Below are positions 23,047 through 34,154 of a DNA stretch of 64,000 bases, one piece after another. The DNA comes from Fennellomyces sp. T-0311 (Eukaryota > Mucoromycota > Mucoromycetes > Mucorales > Lichtheimiaceae), in the NCBI GenBank assembly GCA_025266875.1, contig JALLLT010000006.1, forward strand, positions 1,054,001 to 1,118,000, in the 5' to 3' direction. The position numbers and the translations under genes are program-made. The stretch's first letter is position 1. The number at the start of each line of letters is the position of its first letter. A model generated the notes under the pieces. That model did not search any database. It was not told the origin of the DNA and saw only the letters and a program-made list of their open reading frames with translations.

Positions 23047-23338
23047 TCTTTTTAGATCGTTTTAGCTCTTGTTGGTTCTGGTGCTTTTTAAGTCTGGTAA
23101 TTCGATAGGGTCAAAAATTTCAAAAAGTAACTCGATTTAAATAGATCAAAAAAGAATTGAAAGATTTTTTTATATTCGAACTATGAGTTTGTTTTCATAA
23201 TCGTCATGATTTATTGTGATATAAAATATTGTTGCTAGACTAAAATATACCGAGCTAAGCTAAGATATGTCATCATTGACTACTAACGGTTGCGATTCTA
23301 TAAAAAAGCATTAAGTTAAACTGCCACTACCGAAAATC

Positions 23339-24822
23339 TCACCTGCATGCGTACCATTTTGTTCTGACTTTTGTCTTTCCGCTTGCAGTCGCCTTTGTCT
23401 TCTTCGTATTTGTCGTGGACTTTGCTTTCTTCAAGCTTCCATTGTCCTTTGGCTTTTTCACTACCTTACCGCCTTTCACCCTTTCTGGCTCATCGGAATT
23501 GTTGACATCGTCACCTTGTTTACGCTTTGATTTACGAGTGGTGTCGCCCGCTTTAGTGTTTTTGCCTTTGGATGCAGTCGGCGGCTCGGATGCAGTATCC
23601 GTGGGATGAGAATCGTCGTTGTCATTTCCTGTAGCACAGTTTTATGAAGAAGTATTGATCAGTTTGATGTACACATCCTACGTATGGGCTTCCTTACCGT
23701 GTCAGTTTCGCACAACGACCTCGGCCTAGCCCGCCTCCTCGTCCTCGACCACATCCTCGACCACGTCCTCGACTGTTCCCGCGACCTACACCTTTTCCTT
23801 TACCGACACTGTGGGAATCCTCTAGCACCTCATCTTCACTAGTATTGTCACTTGCATCGCCATTTGCACTTGCATCATCATTATCACTTGCATAATCGTT
23901 TTCACTTGCATCGTCACTTGTACACACATTATCACTTTCACGTGCATCGTCACTTGCACTCACATCATCACCTGGTTTCTGACTAGCAACGCGTCTTTGT
24001 CCACGTCTGATAACCTGCTTACCCTTTGGAGGGCGATTCTTTAGCAGAGGCGTGTCACCGTTTGATTCCTCATCGGTTGAATCATCACTATGGCTATAAA
24101 ACACGTTTTTACTCGTGCTAGCAATATAACATTTAGATAGACATACTTGAGCACTTCCTCACCCGGAGGAGGCGATGGTGACATTTGCGCGCGTTTCGCT
24201 AGTTCGTCCTTGGCTCGCTGTGCCTTCTTCAGTGGACTCACATGATTGTTGTAACCCTGATGGAGTGCATGTTTCACTATGAAACTGCCTTCGCAACGGG
24301 AAAGGTCAAGCTTGAGAACTTTCAGTGCTCGGCGTTCAAAGCGTTCGATGGCCTTTTCCAATGGCACCTCAGAAAGATCATTCCAGTTGGTGGTGTCGGG
24401 GAGTCCAGCTTCTTTAACTTTCTGAACAAGATATCCCTTAGCAGCTCGCATGAGATGGATCGTAATATCGTCGCGTGTTGTTGCCACTTTCTCCTTTGGC
24501 ACCTTGAATTCCTCCTCAAGGATTTGACTGATTACATCGTTGTTGATCACAGATGGCTTACTTATACGGTCTGTACATGGAGGTGTAGGACTTTGCTGAG
24601 GGAGTGTTTGAGTTGTAGCTGCTTTTAACGCTTCAACGGATTGCTTCAGCACGTCAACCGTTTGTTTGACTACGTCAACTGATTGCTTCAAATCCAATAG
24701 GTGCTGTAGGATTTCGCGGCCAACATTTTCAGTCAAAGGCTCATCGCCTAGTAATAGATTAGTCAAATCTGGTTGAAGTAATTGCCATTTTCCATACCTG
24801 CAGCGGAGGGTATTATCGTCAT
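23339..24822 (-). CDS. Second CACTA-encoded protein (TnpA-like position)
   Basis: Family not recognised. It lies inside the transposon, divergent from the transposase, in the place and role of TnpA-type helper or DNA-binding proteins (inference). Best model: 24822-24798, 24747-24147, 24093-23720, 23628-23339; 429 aa. The ATG at 24822 is used because the long frame has no ATG near its start; a 50-nt intron with a TGACTAAT branch restores one. The N-terminal ~50 residues form a leucine-heptad coiled coil (DLKQSVDVVKQTVDVLKQSV). A helical domain of ~120 residues follows (KVPKEKVATTRDDITIHLM). Then come Asp/Ser repeats of the type SDDAS, an RG-rich stretch (GRGRGCGRGRGGG), and a Lys-rich tail suited to nucleic-acid binding. 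The third intron is uncertain: the strong GTAAGG donor at 23697 breaks frame, while a weak GTCGTT at 23719 keeps it. Confidence 0.7.
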
Positions 24823-24975
24823 GGTTGCGGATTCTTTTTATCTTATCGAGAAAAAAAAACCGTGATCTTATGCTGCGCGTTCAACCTTGATTTTTTTGCT
24901 AAAGTCACACTTTGAAGAACGCGTCGCTAAGTCCCCATAACCACAGTTCAACACTCTCCCCAGCTCTCGACTACC
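24823..24975. promoter_or_regulatory. Divergent promoter of the CACTA genes
   Basis: 153 bp separate the two start codons, so both genes must share this control region. It includes an A-rich run near 24850 and a T-rich stretch near 24890. No specific binding site is claimed. Confidence 0.5.
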
Positions 24976-27900
24976 ATGCCCTTCTGCAGTTTGTGTGGAC
25001 TGGAAATACCTGACAATCTTGAACGCCACAAGAAATTTTGCTTTGCTCTCGATTCAGATGAATCTGATGACGAATTAGAAACATATACCTTGGGAAATCC
25101 AGGTATACAAAGTGAAACTACAAGCGCGATCCGTACAACCAACCTGCCTGGTACACTTGCCAGCGAAAGGAGCACCTTACGCGAAGACAGGGCGTCAATA
25201 TTATCCCCTCCACTTGACTATGGTGGCCCTTATGAAACTACCTACGAACTTCGCCTTGACCCTGACCCCGATCCCGACCCCAAAGAGCTCAGCTACGATC
25301 TTTCGGTGTTTTTGGATCAGTATTTCGATAATGAAGAAGAGAACAGCGAGGAAGACGAAGAAGATAGTGAACAAGAAGACGATACTTCCGCGACTCCTCC
25401 GCGAACGACTCCTCAGACAAAAGGGGGTATCAAAATCGTAGATAACCGAGATTTGCCTGCAATCAGCAACAAAACATTTTGGAACATACAGCTTGGCAAT
25501 ATTGTTCAAAAGCACAATTTGCCAAGGGAAGCACACGCTGACATGATCAACTTCTGTAATAGATGGCGAGAAAGCAATGATTTATTAAGTCAATGATATA
25601 GAAAATATTTGACCAGTTTCTAACCGTATCATTTGAAGCCTTCGAACGTTTGGACTCTGTGCATGTGGCAGACAAGCAAATGATTCGATCATTCCCGGTT
25701 AGCAGCCAAATGTTCGATATCTGCAAGAATGGATGTATGTTATTCGAGGACGACGACCAGTGGGGGTGTGATCATTGCCCTGCACTTAGATTCAAGGATG
25801 AAGATGGAGAGCACCCCGTCGCCCAAATGAGATACCTTTCCATATCTGATCTGCTAGGATGCATGTTGGCGAACCCTGCACACCGCGAGATGTTCCGAGA
25901 AATGTACAATCGGAATGTTCAAGAAAGTCTTGTTGACTGTTTTGATGGCAGTGTCTTTACACAGTTCGAGCACTTGTTTAGCAATGAATTCGATGTCGCG
26001 CTTGCTCTTTACGTCGATGGCTTCACTCCATTTCGTTATGGCGGGAAATCTTCTATTTCCATGACAATGGTACACCTGGTTGTGTTAAACTTGCCTAAAG
26101 ATGAAAGGTAAAGATGCAAAAGAATGCATCAAAAATAGTTTCTAACGTTACTCTGATTTAGATACAAACTTCGAAACATGCTACAAGTAGCGGTGATACC
26201 AGGCCCTACAAAACCGAAGAACATCCACTCTTTCTTATCGCCGTTAATGGATGAATTGCGAAGCCTTGCGACAACGGGCATGATTCTGAAGGTGGATAAT
26301 GAGGATGATATTACACTGCATGCACACCTCGTTCTGGCGTCAGGAGATATCCCCGGCGTCGCGGATCTCATTCACCATTCTGGTCATAATTCGGAAGATG
26401 GCTGTCGGACTTGTCATATCAAGTCGGACTCCCTCATAAGCCCAAAAGATCGAGGCAAAGGCAGGTATTATCCTGGTACGGGCGAGCCAAGCGAGGAGCG
26501 TACCGAGGCTGATTTCAAAGGAGAACGCCCAGTAAGTGTAAACCTTCAATATTTTCATGTAAATTTGCTAACCGAAAGTGGATAGCAGTATGGCATTGAG
26601 CAATGTAATCCATTTACCGAACTGCCAACCCATCACTCTCCATGCTTTTACGGTCTCGATGAACTTCACCTAATTGGTCAAAACCTATCAAGACAGATCT
26701 GGGGTATGCTCAAAGACGAATATCCCAACCCGGAGACACATACTCCATTTGCCTTGGATAAAGTACAGCGAGCAAAAATCGGAAAAGCGCTAAAGTCATC
26801 GCATTTAATAATGCCACTGGGGTTGAACGGAGCCTTAGGAGGTATGCATATATTAACCTAATAATTGAGCATGTTTAAATCTATTTTATACAGATATTTT
26901 CGCTCATCCAAAAAGCTCGAGGGGCGTCGATTGGATTGACTTTTTACTCTACGCAGTGCCAACGATAGTAGTGGAAAGTTTGGAAAAGAACGGTTGTGAG
27001 TCTTTGGGACACTTGGCAAATCTAGTGAGTGCATGCAGCATAGCGTTATCTTGGGACATTTCGGTGTTACCAGAGCGTGAAGGAAAGGTTCGAATACCGA
27101 GTGACATGGAACGACTGGAAAGGTATAGTCATTGGCTACTGGTTCGGATTAATTGACTAATATCATTATTCTATTAGCCAATTACAAGAATGGCATATAT
27201 TTATGCGAGATGAAATGCCTAATAACCTGTACACAATCAACCGACATTACCTTCAACATCTACCGAAAATCATTGAAAGCCTTGGACCTTTGAGGTCAAT
27301 CAGTGCACGTAGTATGGAACGCGCGATAGGTATGTTAAAACATACTGCTGCTTTGATCTTAATTAACTTATGGCATATACCCTATAACATACATAGGCGA
27401 AATAAAAAGCTATATCAAGTCGCGTGTCGCGCCGGGTGTCAATGCTTCCAATGCGTTGTTGAAGGTAGCAGCGTCACGATACTTCACACGTCGGTTCGAT
27501 GAGGATAAGCCAAACCCAAGATCACCATCTGACATTTACTATCTGGGGACTCACGAAGACGATCCTGAATATTGGGGCCCTGGAATACGAGATGATGTGA
27601 ATGTTGAGCAATATCGTGATTACAACTTACGGCTTTACCTCCAGCGGTACTGGGATCGTGTAACGAAAGCGCCAACTAAAAAGAAAAGGACATCGGCCGA
27701 AAAGGCTGCAGCTGCAATCGATCCGACACTTTTAAAAGTTGCTCCAAAACTTTTACTCAAGAACCAAGTCTACGACTCGCTAACACATCGGAATAATCGA
27801 AGCAAAAGGCTAACGCATTTTGTGACCGTAAACATTCCTGTGGATCTGAACGCCAAGAAACCCAAAGCAAAGTAACTTCTTGTGTTTCGTCGATTTTTCT

Positions 27901-28224
27901 GCGAGATTATACTCTTTTTCACGCATACTTACAAAGGTAATGGGTATCAGTATTTGAAGAGAATTGCGAGTGTATGTTAATGATTTAGGAACGACGAAAA
28001 TGTTGTGTTTGTTAAACATAATTGAGGATGTATATCAAAATTCTGTTGGTGCGCCATACGGAATCGTGCGCCAAGGGTCAAGGTTGTACGTTACGGATGT
28101 TGAACATATCGAAGGGTTTGCAGGAATGATTAAGTCGCCATTTCATCCGCGCCGAGTATATTACATTTACCCTGGGATGGATATCGGAAAGTTGAAGCTT
28201 GGTAATGCGTATGATTCGTTGTAA
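24976..28224 (+). CDS. CACTA transposase, Tnp2 family
   Basis: DDE-type transposase that should cut and join the ends of its own element. Eight exons: 24976-25588, 25639-26107, 26162-26531, 26586-26841, 26894-27122, 27178-27329, 27397-27871, 27960-28224; 942 aa without a stop. The N-terminus has a C2HC knuckle (C4, C7, H18, C22). An Asp/Glu-rich low-complexity region (~75-150) follows. The Tnp2 core shows YVDGFTPF, then DERYKLRNMLQVAVIPGPTK and PKNIHSFLSPLMDEL, the HSGHNSEDGCRTC metal-binding stretch, DELHLIGQN, and the late SARSMERAIG block. Exon 8 adds a C-terminal domain (IKSPFHPRRVYYIYPGMD). Intron 1 has a textbook CTAAC branch; its donor could instead be 25556. Exon 4 may start at 26586 or 26589. 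The unbroken frame suggests competence. Confidence 0.9.
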
Positions 28225-28325
28225 GCATCATTGTTAAGATACAATTTGTAAGATATGCAGTAAGTGATAGCAGCTGGGTTTTATAAAAAGCTATAAACTC
28301 AACACGGATTAAAGTGAATTAAAGT

Positions 28326-28568
28326 GTTTCAACAAGCATCTTATTCCTTGCATTTTTCATAACTAATTTTGAATAGTTTAAAAAAGATATAAAACGAGCA
28401 AGATTCACTTAAATCAATTTAAACAGTTTTGAAACGTTTCAACAAGCTCGGCTTTATGGCATTTTGCTCAACTTTTTTTTGCAACTAGTTTGCAATAGTT
28501 TAAAAATGATATAAAACGAAGAAAAGAAATTAAAATAGATTTAAATGGATATAAAATGTTTCAACAAG
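28326..28568 (+). repeat. Subterminal direct repeats of the CACTA element
   Basis: Three copies of GTTTCAACAAG at 28326, 28437 and 28558, each preceded by an AT-rich block containing GATATAAAACGA (28387 and 28508) or a close variant. The spacing is 111 and 121 bp, so this is a diverged tandem array. In plant CACTA elements such subterminal motifs bind TnpA; here that role is inferred. Confidence 0.7.
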
Positions 28569-28584
28569 TTTCGTTCCCATAGTG
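28569..28584 (-). repeat. CACTA right terminal inverted repeat
   Basis: TTTCGTTCCCATAGTG; ends the element. The flank continues CTTATATAAGG. Confidence 0.9.
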
Positions 28585-29220
28585 CTTATATAAGGCAGCG
28601 CACCCACAACCACAAGAAATCACCCATAGAGGGACCGCACTTTTATATATCCAGCAATTTTATTTGACATCATGCCTACCCAGTTCTTTTCATCGCACTG
28701 CTTTTAATAACCTTCTACTGCACACGCCTGTCTTTTTCCCAATTAGGGTTTTTTCAGACATGGCATCAGCTCCTTTATTTTTATATCTATACATTTGTAC
28801 CGCAAGGAAGCGGCCACGTCCCTATAAGGACAGGTCTCATAGTCTTCCAATAAAACCAATACTTTTTGAACTAAACACACTCTTTACATTGATCATCTTT
28901 TACTTCTTCCCAAACATTTTAACTTATCTTTAGTGCTCAAACATTAACGAGGAACAAGAGTATAATAATATTATCTTGAGTGGGAGTTATACTATGCATT
29001 TCAAGCCCACTCGTTACTTTCAATGGTTGTGCAATACTTTTGTATTCACAGTACTCACTTTTGTGCTATTACGTCAAAATGTCATGTCAAATATACCGGA
29101 CGTATTTGGTCTCGATATGTACATAATCGTTTCATCTTGGCATGTAATCACTCCACTCAACAGTACGTATGAGAGTGTGCTTAACGAACTGAAAGCACAT
29201 TTTATGTACGATATACTATT
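28585..29220. other. Intergenic region right of the CACTA element
   Basis: Starts with TATATAAGG and then AT-rich sequence with short motif-free frames. If the LINE was split by the CACTA element, its 3' end should lie at the start of this stretch. No obvious poly(A) or repeat tail is seen. Confidence 0.35.
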
Positions 29221-29392
29221 CATTGCAAATAATTTTTGGTGAATTTTGGTGAATAATTTTTCGAAGTGGTTAAACATAAGCTTTTTAACCACTTGAGTTA
29301 CTAAAAATGGTAGTACAAGTGGTTAAAAAGCTTATGTCCAGTCACCTCAAAAACTCATTCACCCAAAATTCACCCAAAAATTTTTTGCAGTG
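29221..29392. mobile_element. Foldback MITE with CACTG-type ends
   Basis: 172 bp. The outer left arm begins CATTGCAAATAATTTTTGG and the right arm is the inverse of CACTGCAAAAAATTTTTGGG; both continue into two GGTGAATTTT-type repeats. Inside lies a second, perfect inverted repeat of 21 bp (about 29275-29295 and 29314-29334, starting CATAAGCTTTTTAACCACTT). No coding frame. A 2-bp TT flanks both sides. Probably a non-autonomous DNA element; the perfect inner palindrome implies a young or folding-constrained copy. Confidence 0.75.
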
Positions 29393-30637
29393 TTACAGAC
29401 CATAGACAAGCATCGTAACCCAGATCGCCAGCCAAGAAACCTTCCGTTGGCCCAACATGGTCAAGTACTCCTCGAATGGATGGAGCCGCCGACTCCAATA
29501 TCAATCCTGTCCGTGTCGCCTCTTGTTTCCTAGAAAAATAGAGAGAAAAGAAAAATATATTTATAGTACCTTTTTCCACTTTCTTCTTAGTAATTGTAAC
29601 GGAACTGATCCACTTCGCTCCTATTTTTACTTTGTATTTCCTTCACCATACTTTCCTCCCTTCTTCGGCTGCTGATTTCGAAACATTCTCTATGCCTTTC
29701 TCCTTTTTCCTGCTGCTTAGCAGGTTTTTTATTTCTTCTTCTTTTAATGGGTCTGACGAATGCGAAAAGCTGTGAACAGCGCGCGTTCAAAAAGCGCCAT
29801 CAATAAATGCCCTCATATTTCATCCTATACATATCCACATACAAGGAAAAGTACACAGATCGCACACTCTATGACATCCATCAAACTTAGAAGGCAATTA
29901 TATTCGTTAAGTATTACTAAAATAAAAGACTTGACTATTGAGAATAATATATCACGTATCAATGACTTTTGTGCGAAAAATAAGGATATAGGTGTACGAA
30001 CTATATGTACTAGTCTGCAAGTATTAACTATGATCAACAGCGGCGCCGTTGAGTCTAATAAGTAGCAGATTTTGCAATACAAATGATCCTTGTAACTGAA
30101 GTGCTGGGTATATGGATTCAAAAAAAAAAGGTAAAACAGTACTCCGAACTGTCGATGCTTTGTATAGAGGTACACCAGGTATAATTAGCAGCTTATTGGC
30201 AACCAGCAGCAATAAATCTGGGATTTTGTTCTTGCTGGTTGCAAGTTGGCAGGCTTTTACTAAACCGATCCGTGTTGTCAAGCGCATAGCCAACGCGGCC
30301 AAGATATCACATGCAAATACCAATAATGCTTCCCATGATTAAAATAATTTACAGCACCTGGTGTGTGTCAGGAGCATGTCATTCATGTAACACAGTAGGT
30401 GCACCATTGTGGTATCGAGATAAAAAAATATCGCATGCATATTAAATGGATTACTAAAGAAGTGAGCGTATTACATCAGCATCACCGAATGCATGAGGAA
30501 TTGGCACCAAAACCCCATGTCTTGTAGCGGACCTCCGTTGTGTGGAACCAGCTAGGCGATCACACGTGTTAATATTACAAGTTTTTTATGCGTAAGCCAT
30601 TATTTTCGTAACCCTTTGTCTTTTTTTTTTATCTACA
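29393..30637. other. Intergenic region upstream of the FIT gene
   Basis: 1.2 kb with short frames only and no domain recognised. The last 200 bases should contain the FIT promoter; a T-rich tract precedes the ATG. Confidence 0.4.
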
Positions 30638-31462
30638 ATGCCACCAAGCAGTTTACAAAGCTCGATAAAAACTATACTGGACTCGCTCAAACCGCACCAA
30701 ACCTTTGTAGTAGCAGTCTACGTTCTCACTGTCTTCGTTTCAGTCATATTTTCAACACTCGGTGACCCACCGGCCAACTACTTTAGCAACAAACGCAATC
30801 TCCTCAATGTGCTATTTGTCAAACTTGGTTGGTTCTGGACAACCATTGTCTACATGGCTTATCTCCACTTTGTCCTGTCTCGAAAGCAATCGTACGAGCG
30901 CGGACTGGCACGGTACATCATGGTGAGCATTTACTGGTACATTATGACGCAATGGCTTCTTGGACCGAGCTTTATTGAACGCGTGTTTGTGGCGACGGGT
31001 GGACAATGTCGAGACACTAGCAGTATGTTGCTCAACGTGTACCAGCAAGCAGCGTGCAGACGCGCAGGCGGTACTTGGGGTGGAGGACACGACGTTTCGG
31101 GTCACTGCGTTCTGCTGATGCACTCAAGTTTGTTCTTGTGGGAGGAGGTTTCTTGGGCTTTCTACTCGATTCCATCGGTTCAGCGGATACGTGAACAAAA
31201 TGGCTGGGCATGGATGTCGGTCAAGGCGATGTTCGGGATGCTGCTGTTTTGGTGGTGGATGCTGGTTGTCACTTCCACTTATTTCCACGGGCACTACGAG
31301 CTGGTTTCCGGAACTATTTTTGGATTGCTGGGATGGGCTGTCATCGTAAGTGTTTGGCTTTTCTAGCGGGTTCTATGCGCAGCCACTAAGTCTATTCTTT
31401 CTTAGTATGTCGGTATCCTCCCTCAGCTACCGCAGATCGGTCTTCCTCCCGTCCAATTATAA
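30638..31462 (+). CDS. SCS3: FIT/SCS3 family ER protein (lipid droplet formation)
   Basis: FIT proteins are ER membrane acyl-CoA diphosphatase-type enzymes needed for lipid droplet budding and normal phospholipid synthesis. Two exons: 30638-31345 and 31406-31462, joined in phase 0; 254 aa. Hydrophobic segments lie near residues 23-42 (VVAVYVLTVFVSVIF), 60-78, 92-112, 160-175, 197-215 and 222-245. The signature GGHDVSGHC (H151) and the second motif YFHGHYELVSGT (H217, H219) carry the paired His residues of the FIT active site. The gene is tail-to-tail with TXNL1, with 94 bp between stops. The family has two yeast members (Scs3, Yft2); which one this represents is not resolved. Confidence 0.92.
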
Positions 31463-31556
31463 TAGAATAACTGCATAGATCACATATAATATCTATTTCG
31501 GCCGTTGGCATTTGTATTACATCATTATAATGAATAGCATATACATTGACCACTTG
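31463..31556. terminator. Convergent 3' ends of FIT and TXNL1
   Basis: Only 94 bp separate two convergent stop codons, so the 3' untranslated regions must overlap or be very short. AT-rich, with AATAGAATAA-like sequence near 31461. Confidence 0.4.
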
Positions 31557-32920
31557 TTAGTTCTCCTCGTCTCCCTTTTTCAGATTGCTCATGTTGGTGG
31601 CCTCGATCGGTGATCTATCAGCCGCAAAACGGTCAATCACCCGTGCCTTCCCCATGCGTGTTTGTATATCTTACCCGATAAAGATCAACTGCTCGATCTG
31701 AGTCGTCTCCTCGTCCTCCTGGTTGTCCTGAACAAACAGCTGCTCGTTGTTTAGCAGCCATCGACGCAAACTAGCATGCACGTACCACAAGCGTGTTGAC
31801 GTTCTGGAACTTAACAAAACGAAGGTTGACGATGGCGTCCTCCTCGAAATCCTTTGGTTGCAATTCGAGGGTCTGGGTCTCGGATACAGAATCAGCATCA
31901 TCGAAGCCCAAGTTTTGCTTGTTGACGTAGAGTTTGATGGTCTTGGGAGCTTGGCCTACGAGGCGGTATCAATAAGCGCGGTAAAAACAAAGCAAGCACA
32001 CGTACTGATATTCTTGGCCTTGATTTTAATGGAATGAATTTTGACAGCTGCATTATCGCACTCATTAGATCCCAGTTCATGTGATACAAAATCCACAGCT
32101 TACGTTGGTTGAACGGCACACTGATGATGAGCTGCTCATCGACATCACTTTCGAGAAACGTCTCATTTGACTTGAAGATGTTCTTTACGTTGTTTTCCTC
32201 TTGCTGGTTTAAGGCATCCATTTGGTTTGGTGTAATGTAGTCTGTCAAGTCACCCTAGTTCCCGTGGTGTCAGCTTGCAAATCCACACTTTCAAATGCAA
32301 CCTACGTGGCCTGGCACACCATAGTTTTTGCTACCACTGCTTGATCCTGAGCTGCCACTCGCGGTTTCACCTTGGTGCTTCTTGACCAGTTGCTCGATTT
32401 GTCCTGCACTAGCCCCTTTGAGTTCGTCAACCTTTTGTCCAGATTTGTAGAAGTGGAATGTTGGCCTACAGCAAAGGGGTTTTTAGATAAAAAACATTGT
32501 CTTGTTGATAACCTCTTTCTTACATTGCGGTCACTTTGCATGCAGATGCAACATCCTAAACCAATTTGCGAATCAGTAACAAGAGCGTTTGAAATGTTTG
32601 AAATGTCAACAAATGTTACCCTTAATCGATCAACGTCAACCTAGTATACGTATTTCATCAGCACCCGTGGAAATGTCACTCGTTCTATTGTACCTTTGCG
32701 AACTGAACGTTGGGATACTTTGCCGAAATCTGGGCAAAGAAAGGAGCAATCATGTGGCAGGGGCCACTAATAAATTGCGTCAACGTTGTTAAGGAAAAAG
32801 CAGATTACAAAAAGCATACCACCAAGTTGCATAAAAGTCAATGACAACAAGTTTGCTTCCGGATTGTGACAACAAGTCTTGAAATTCTTGAGCGCTGGAG
32901 AGTTCTTTAATAGAAGCCAT
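31557..32920 (-). CDS. TXNL1: Thioredoxin-like protein TXNL1 (thioredoxin + PITH)
   Basis: Redox protein that docks on the proteasome lid through its PITH domain. Ten exons: 32920-32820, 32766-32694, 32640-32620, 32555-32524, 32465-32306, 32254-32104, 32047-32006, 31955-31786, 31739-31675, 31614-31557; 290 aa, the size of human TXNL1. The thioredoxin fold has VVIDFYATWCGPC with the active-site CGPC at 34-37 (split by intron 1), then PTFHFYKSG with the cis-Pro. After a Ser/Gly linker the PITH domain begins around 115 and includes FNQPVKIHSIKIKAK and KTIKLYVNKQNLGF. It ends near IEQLIFIGSPIEATNM. Two exons are only 21 and 32 nt. Divergent from SSU72 across 142 bp. Confidence 0.94.
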
Positions 32921-33062
32921 GGTTAGAGGAGACACGTAAAACCTCTTCGGAACGAAACTTTAAGACATACGCGGCGGCTGTGGGAACTGACGTGATTGGC
33001 TATGCAAAACTACGAATTTCGATATCAGTGGCGGCTCTGAAAAGGTGTGCTTTTCATACAAA
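32921..33062. promoter_or_regulatory. Bidirectional promoter TXNL1/SSU72
   Basis: 142 bp between the two start codons, so both genes share it. No TATA box is obvious. GTGGCGGCTCTG-like GC-richer sequence lies in the right half. Confidence 0.5.
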
Positions 33063-33866
33063 ATGGTCAAATATGCAGTGATCTGTGCTAGTAATCAAAA
33101 CCGATCCATGGAAGCCCATAACGTCCTGAGGTCCTTAACATTATTCGTTTCACAGAAAACAAGAAACTAATGTGGTTTGCTGTTGCTAGCAAAAAGGGTT
33201 TTGACATTTCATCGTACGGTACTGGCAGCATGGTGCGTCTTCCCGGTCCTGCTATTGACAAGCCCAATATCTACGCTTTTGGTACTCCTTATGAGCGTAT
33301 TTACCAAGAGCTTAAGCAAAAAGATCCACAGCTGTAAGCAATTTAATATAAAGGAAAAAAACTTTTAATTGAACAGTGCCTTCTAGGTACACGCAAAACG
33401 GTATCTTGACTATGGTGGATCGCAATCGCAAAGTCAAGGAAGCTCCACAGCGTTGGCAAGAATCTAATGAGATATACGATGTGATCATCACTTGCGAAGA
33501 ACGTTGCTTCGATGCGGTAGTGGAAGGTAACCATAGCAACCATGTTGTTGTCACAGGTTCATTGTTAACATGGAAGCAACCCAGATTTATCCAACCGCGG
33601 GCAAGGGTACAACACAAGTACACACGTGCTGAATGTGGATATCAAGGATAATCATGAAGACGCGTTGTTGGGAGGAAGAGCGATTCTACAACTTGCTCAA
33701 ATGGTAAAAGAATTGTTTCGCAACGTTAAAAAACGTATGGCTAACAGGTGCTATAAACCAGATTGAACAGGCAACAGACATTGACGACGAAATCGGCGGC
33801 ATTATTGACGCATTTGCTGCGAAAAATCCGAATTATCCGTTGCTTCACACCATCGCTTACTTCTAA
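33063..33866 (+). CDS. SSU72: RNA polymerase II CTD phosphatase SSU72
   Basis: Dephosphorylates Ser5 and Ser7 of the Pol II C-terminal repeats, and works in the cleavage and polyadenylation factor. Five exons: 33063-33130, 33190-33333, 33387-33526, 33585-33703, 33762-33866; 191 aa, near the family norm. The active-site P-loop is C8ASNQNRS15 (CX5RS). Conserved blocks follow: [63 protein letters not shown] (with the catalytic Asp) and the ending PLLHTIAYF. The first donor, GTCCTT, is weak, but the splice restores MEAHNVLSKKGFD. The gene is divergent from TXNL1. Confidence 0.95.
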
Positions 33867-34154
33867 CTCCATCCTGCATGTATATCTTACCATTTTGCAT
33901 TTTCCATATAACGTTCAAAAATATATTCACAGCAAACAAAAAAAATACAGACTTTCAGCTAATTAAACTCTTTTTTCTCCAGCTTCAAGCTGGTTGGGGC
34001 AGCGAACGAGAACGCGAGCTACACCGAAGGGATTTCCATGTTGGGATTGATTTAATATGGGTCTTGTGGGTTTCTCCTGAACGGGGGCAGCGGCGTGTTG
34101 TCCTTTGAAATAGCAAAGGACGGCCCTCTAATTGCGATGTTAAAGGCCGTGGCG
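33867..34154. other. Region 3' of SSU72
   Basis: AT-rich 3' flank of SSU72, then DNA with a minus-strand frame (34209-33985) that continues the uncertain frame below in another phase. Confidence 0.35.

Larger units (their letters stand above)
23031..28584. mobile_element. Complete bigenic CACTA (CMC/EnSpm) DNA transposon
   Basis: 5,554 bp. The left end reads CACTATGGAAACGAAA and the right end TTTCGTTCCCATAGTG, inverted repeats matching at 15 of 16 positions and beginning with the CACTA that names the superfamily. Inside are two divergent genes: a Tnp2-type transposase on the plus strand (24976-28224) with an unbroken spliced frame, and a second protein on the minus strand (24822-23339). Direct subterminal repeats lie between the transposase stop and the right end, as is usual for CACTA elements. 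Flanking triplets are ATT and CTT, so a perfect 3-bp target duplication is not seen. The element sits directly behind the stop codon of a LINE tail. The open frames and matching ends suggest a fairly recent insertion. Confidence 0.9.

Noticed and set aside
23860..23960. CRISPR-like or satellite repeat (ATCGTCACTTGCA units)
   Set aside because: These are codon repeats for the SDDAS-type protein tract of the second CACTA gene.
24769..24797. 29-nt intron in the second CACTA gene
   Set aside because: A 50-nt alternative in the same phase with a TGACTAAT branch site is more plausible.
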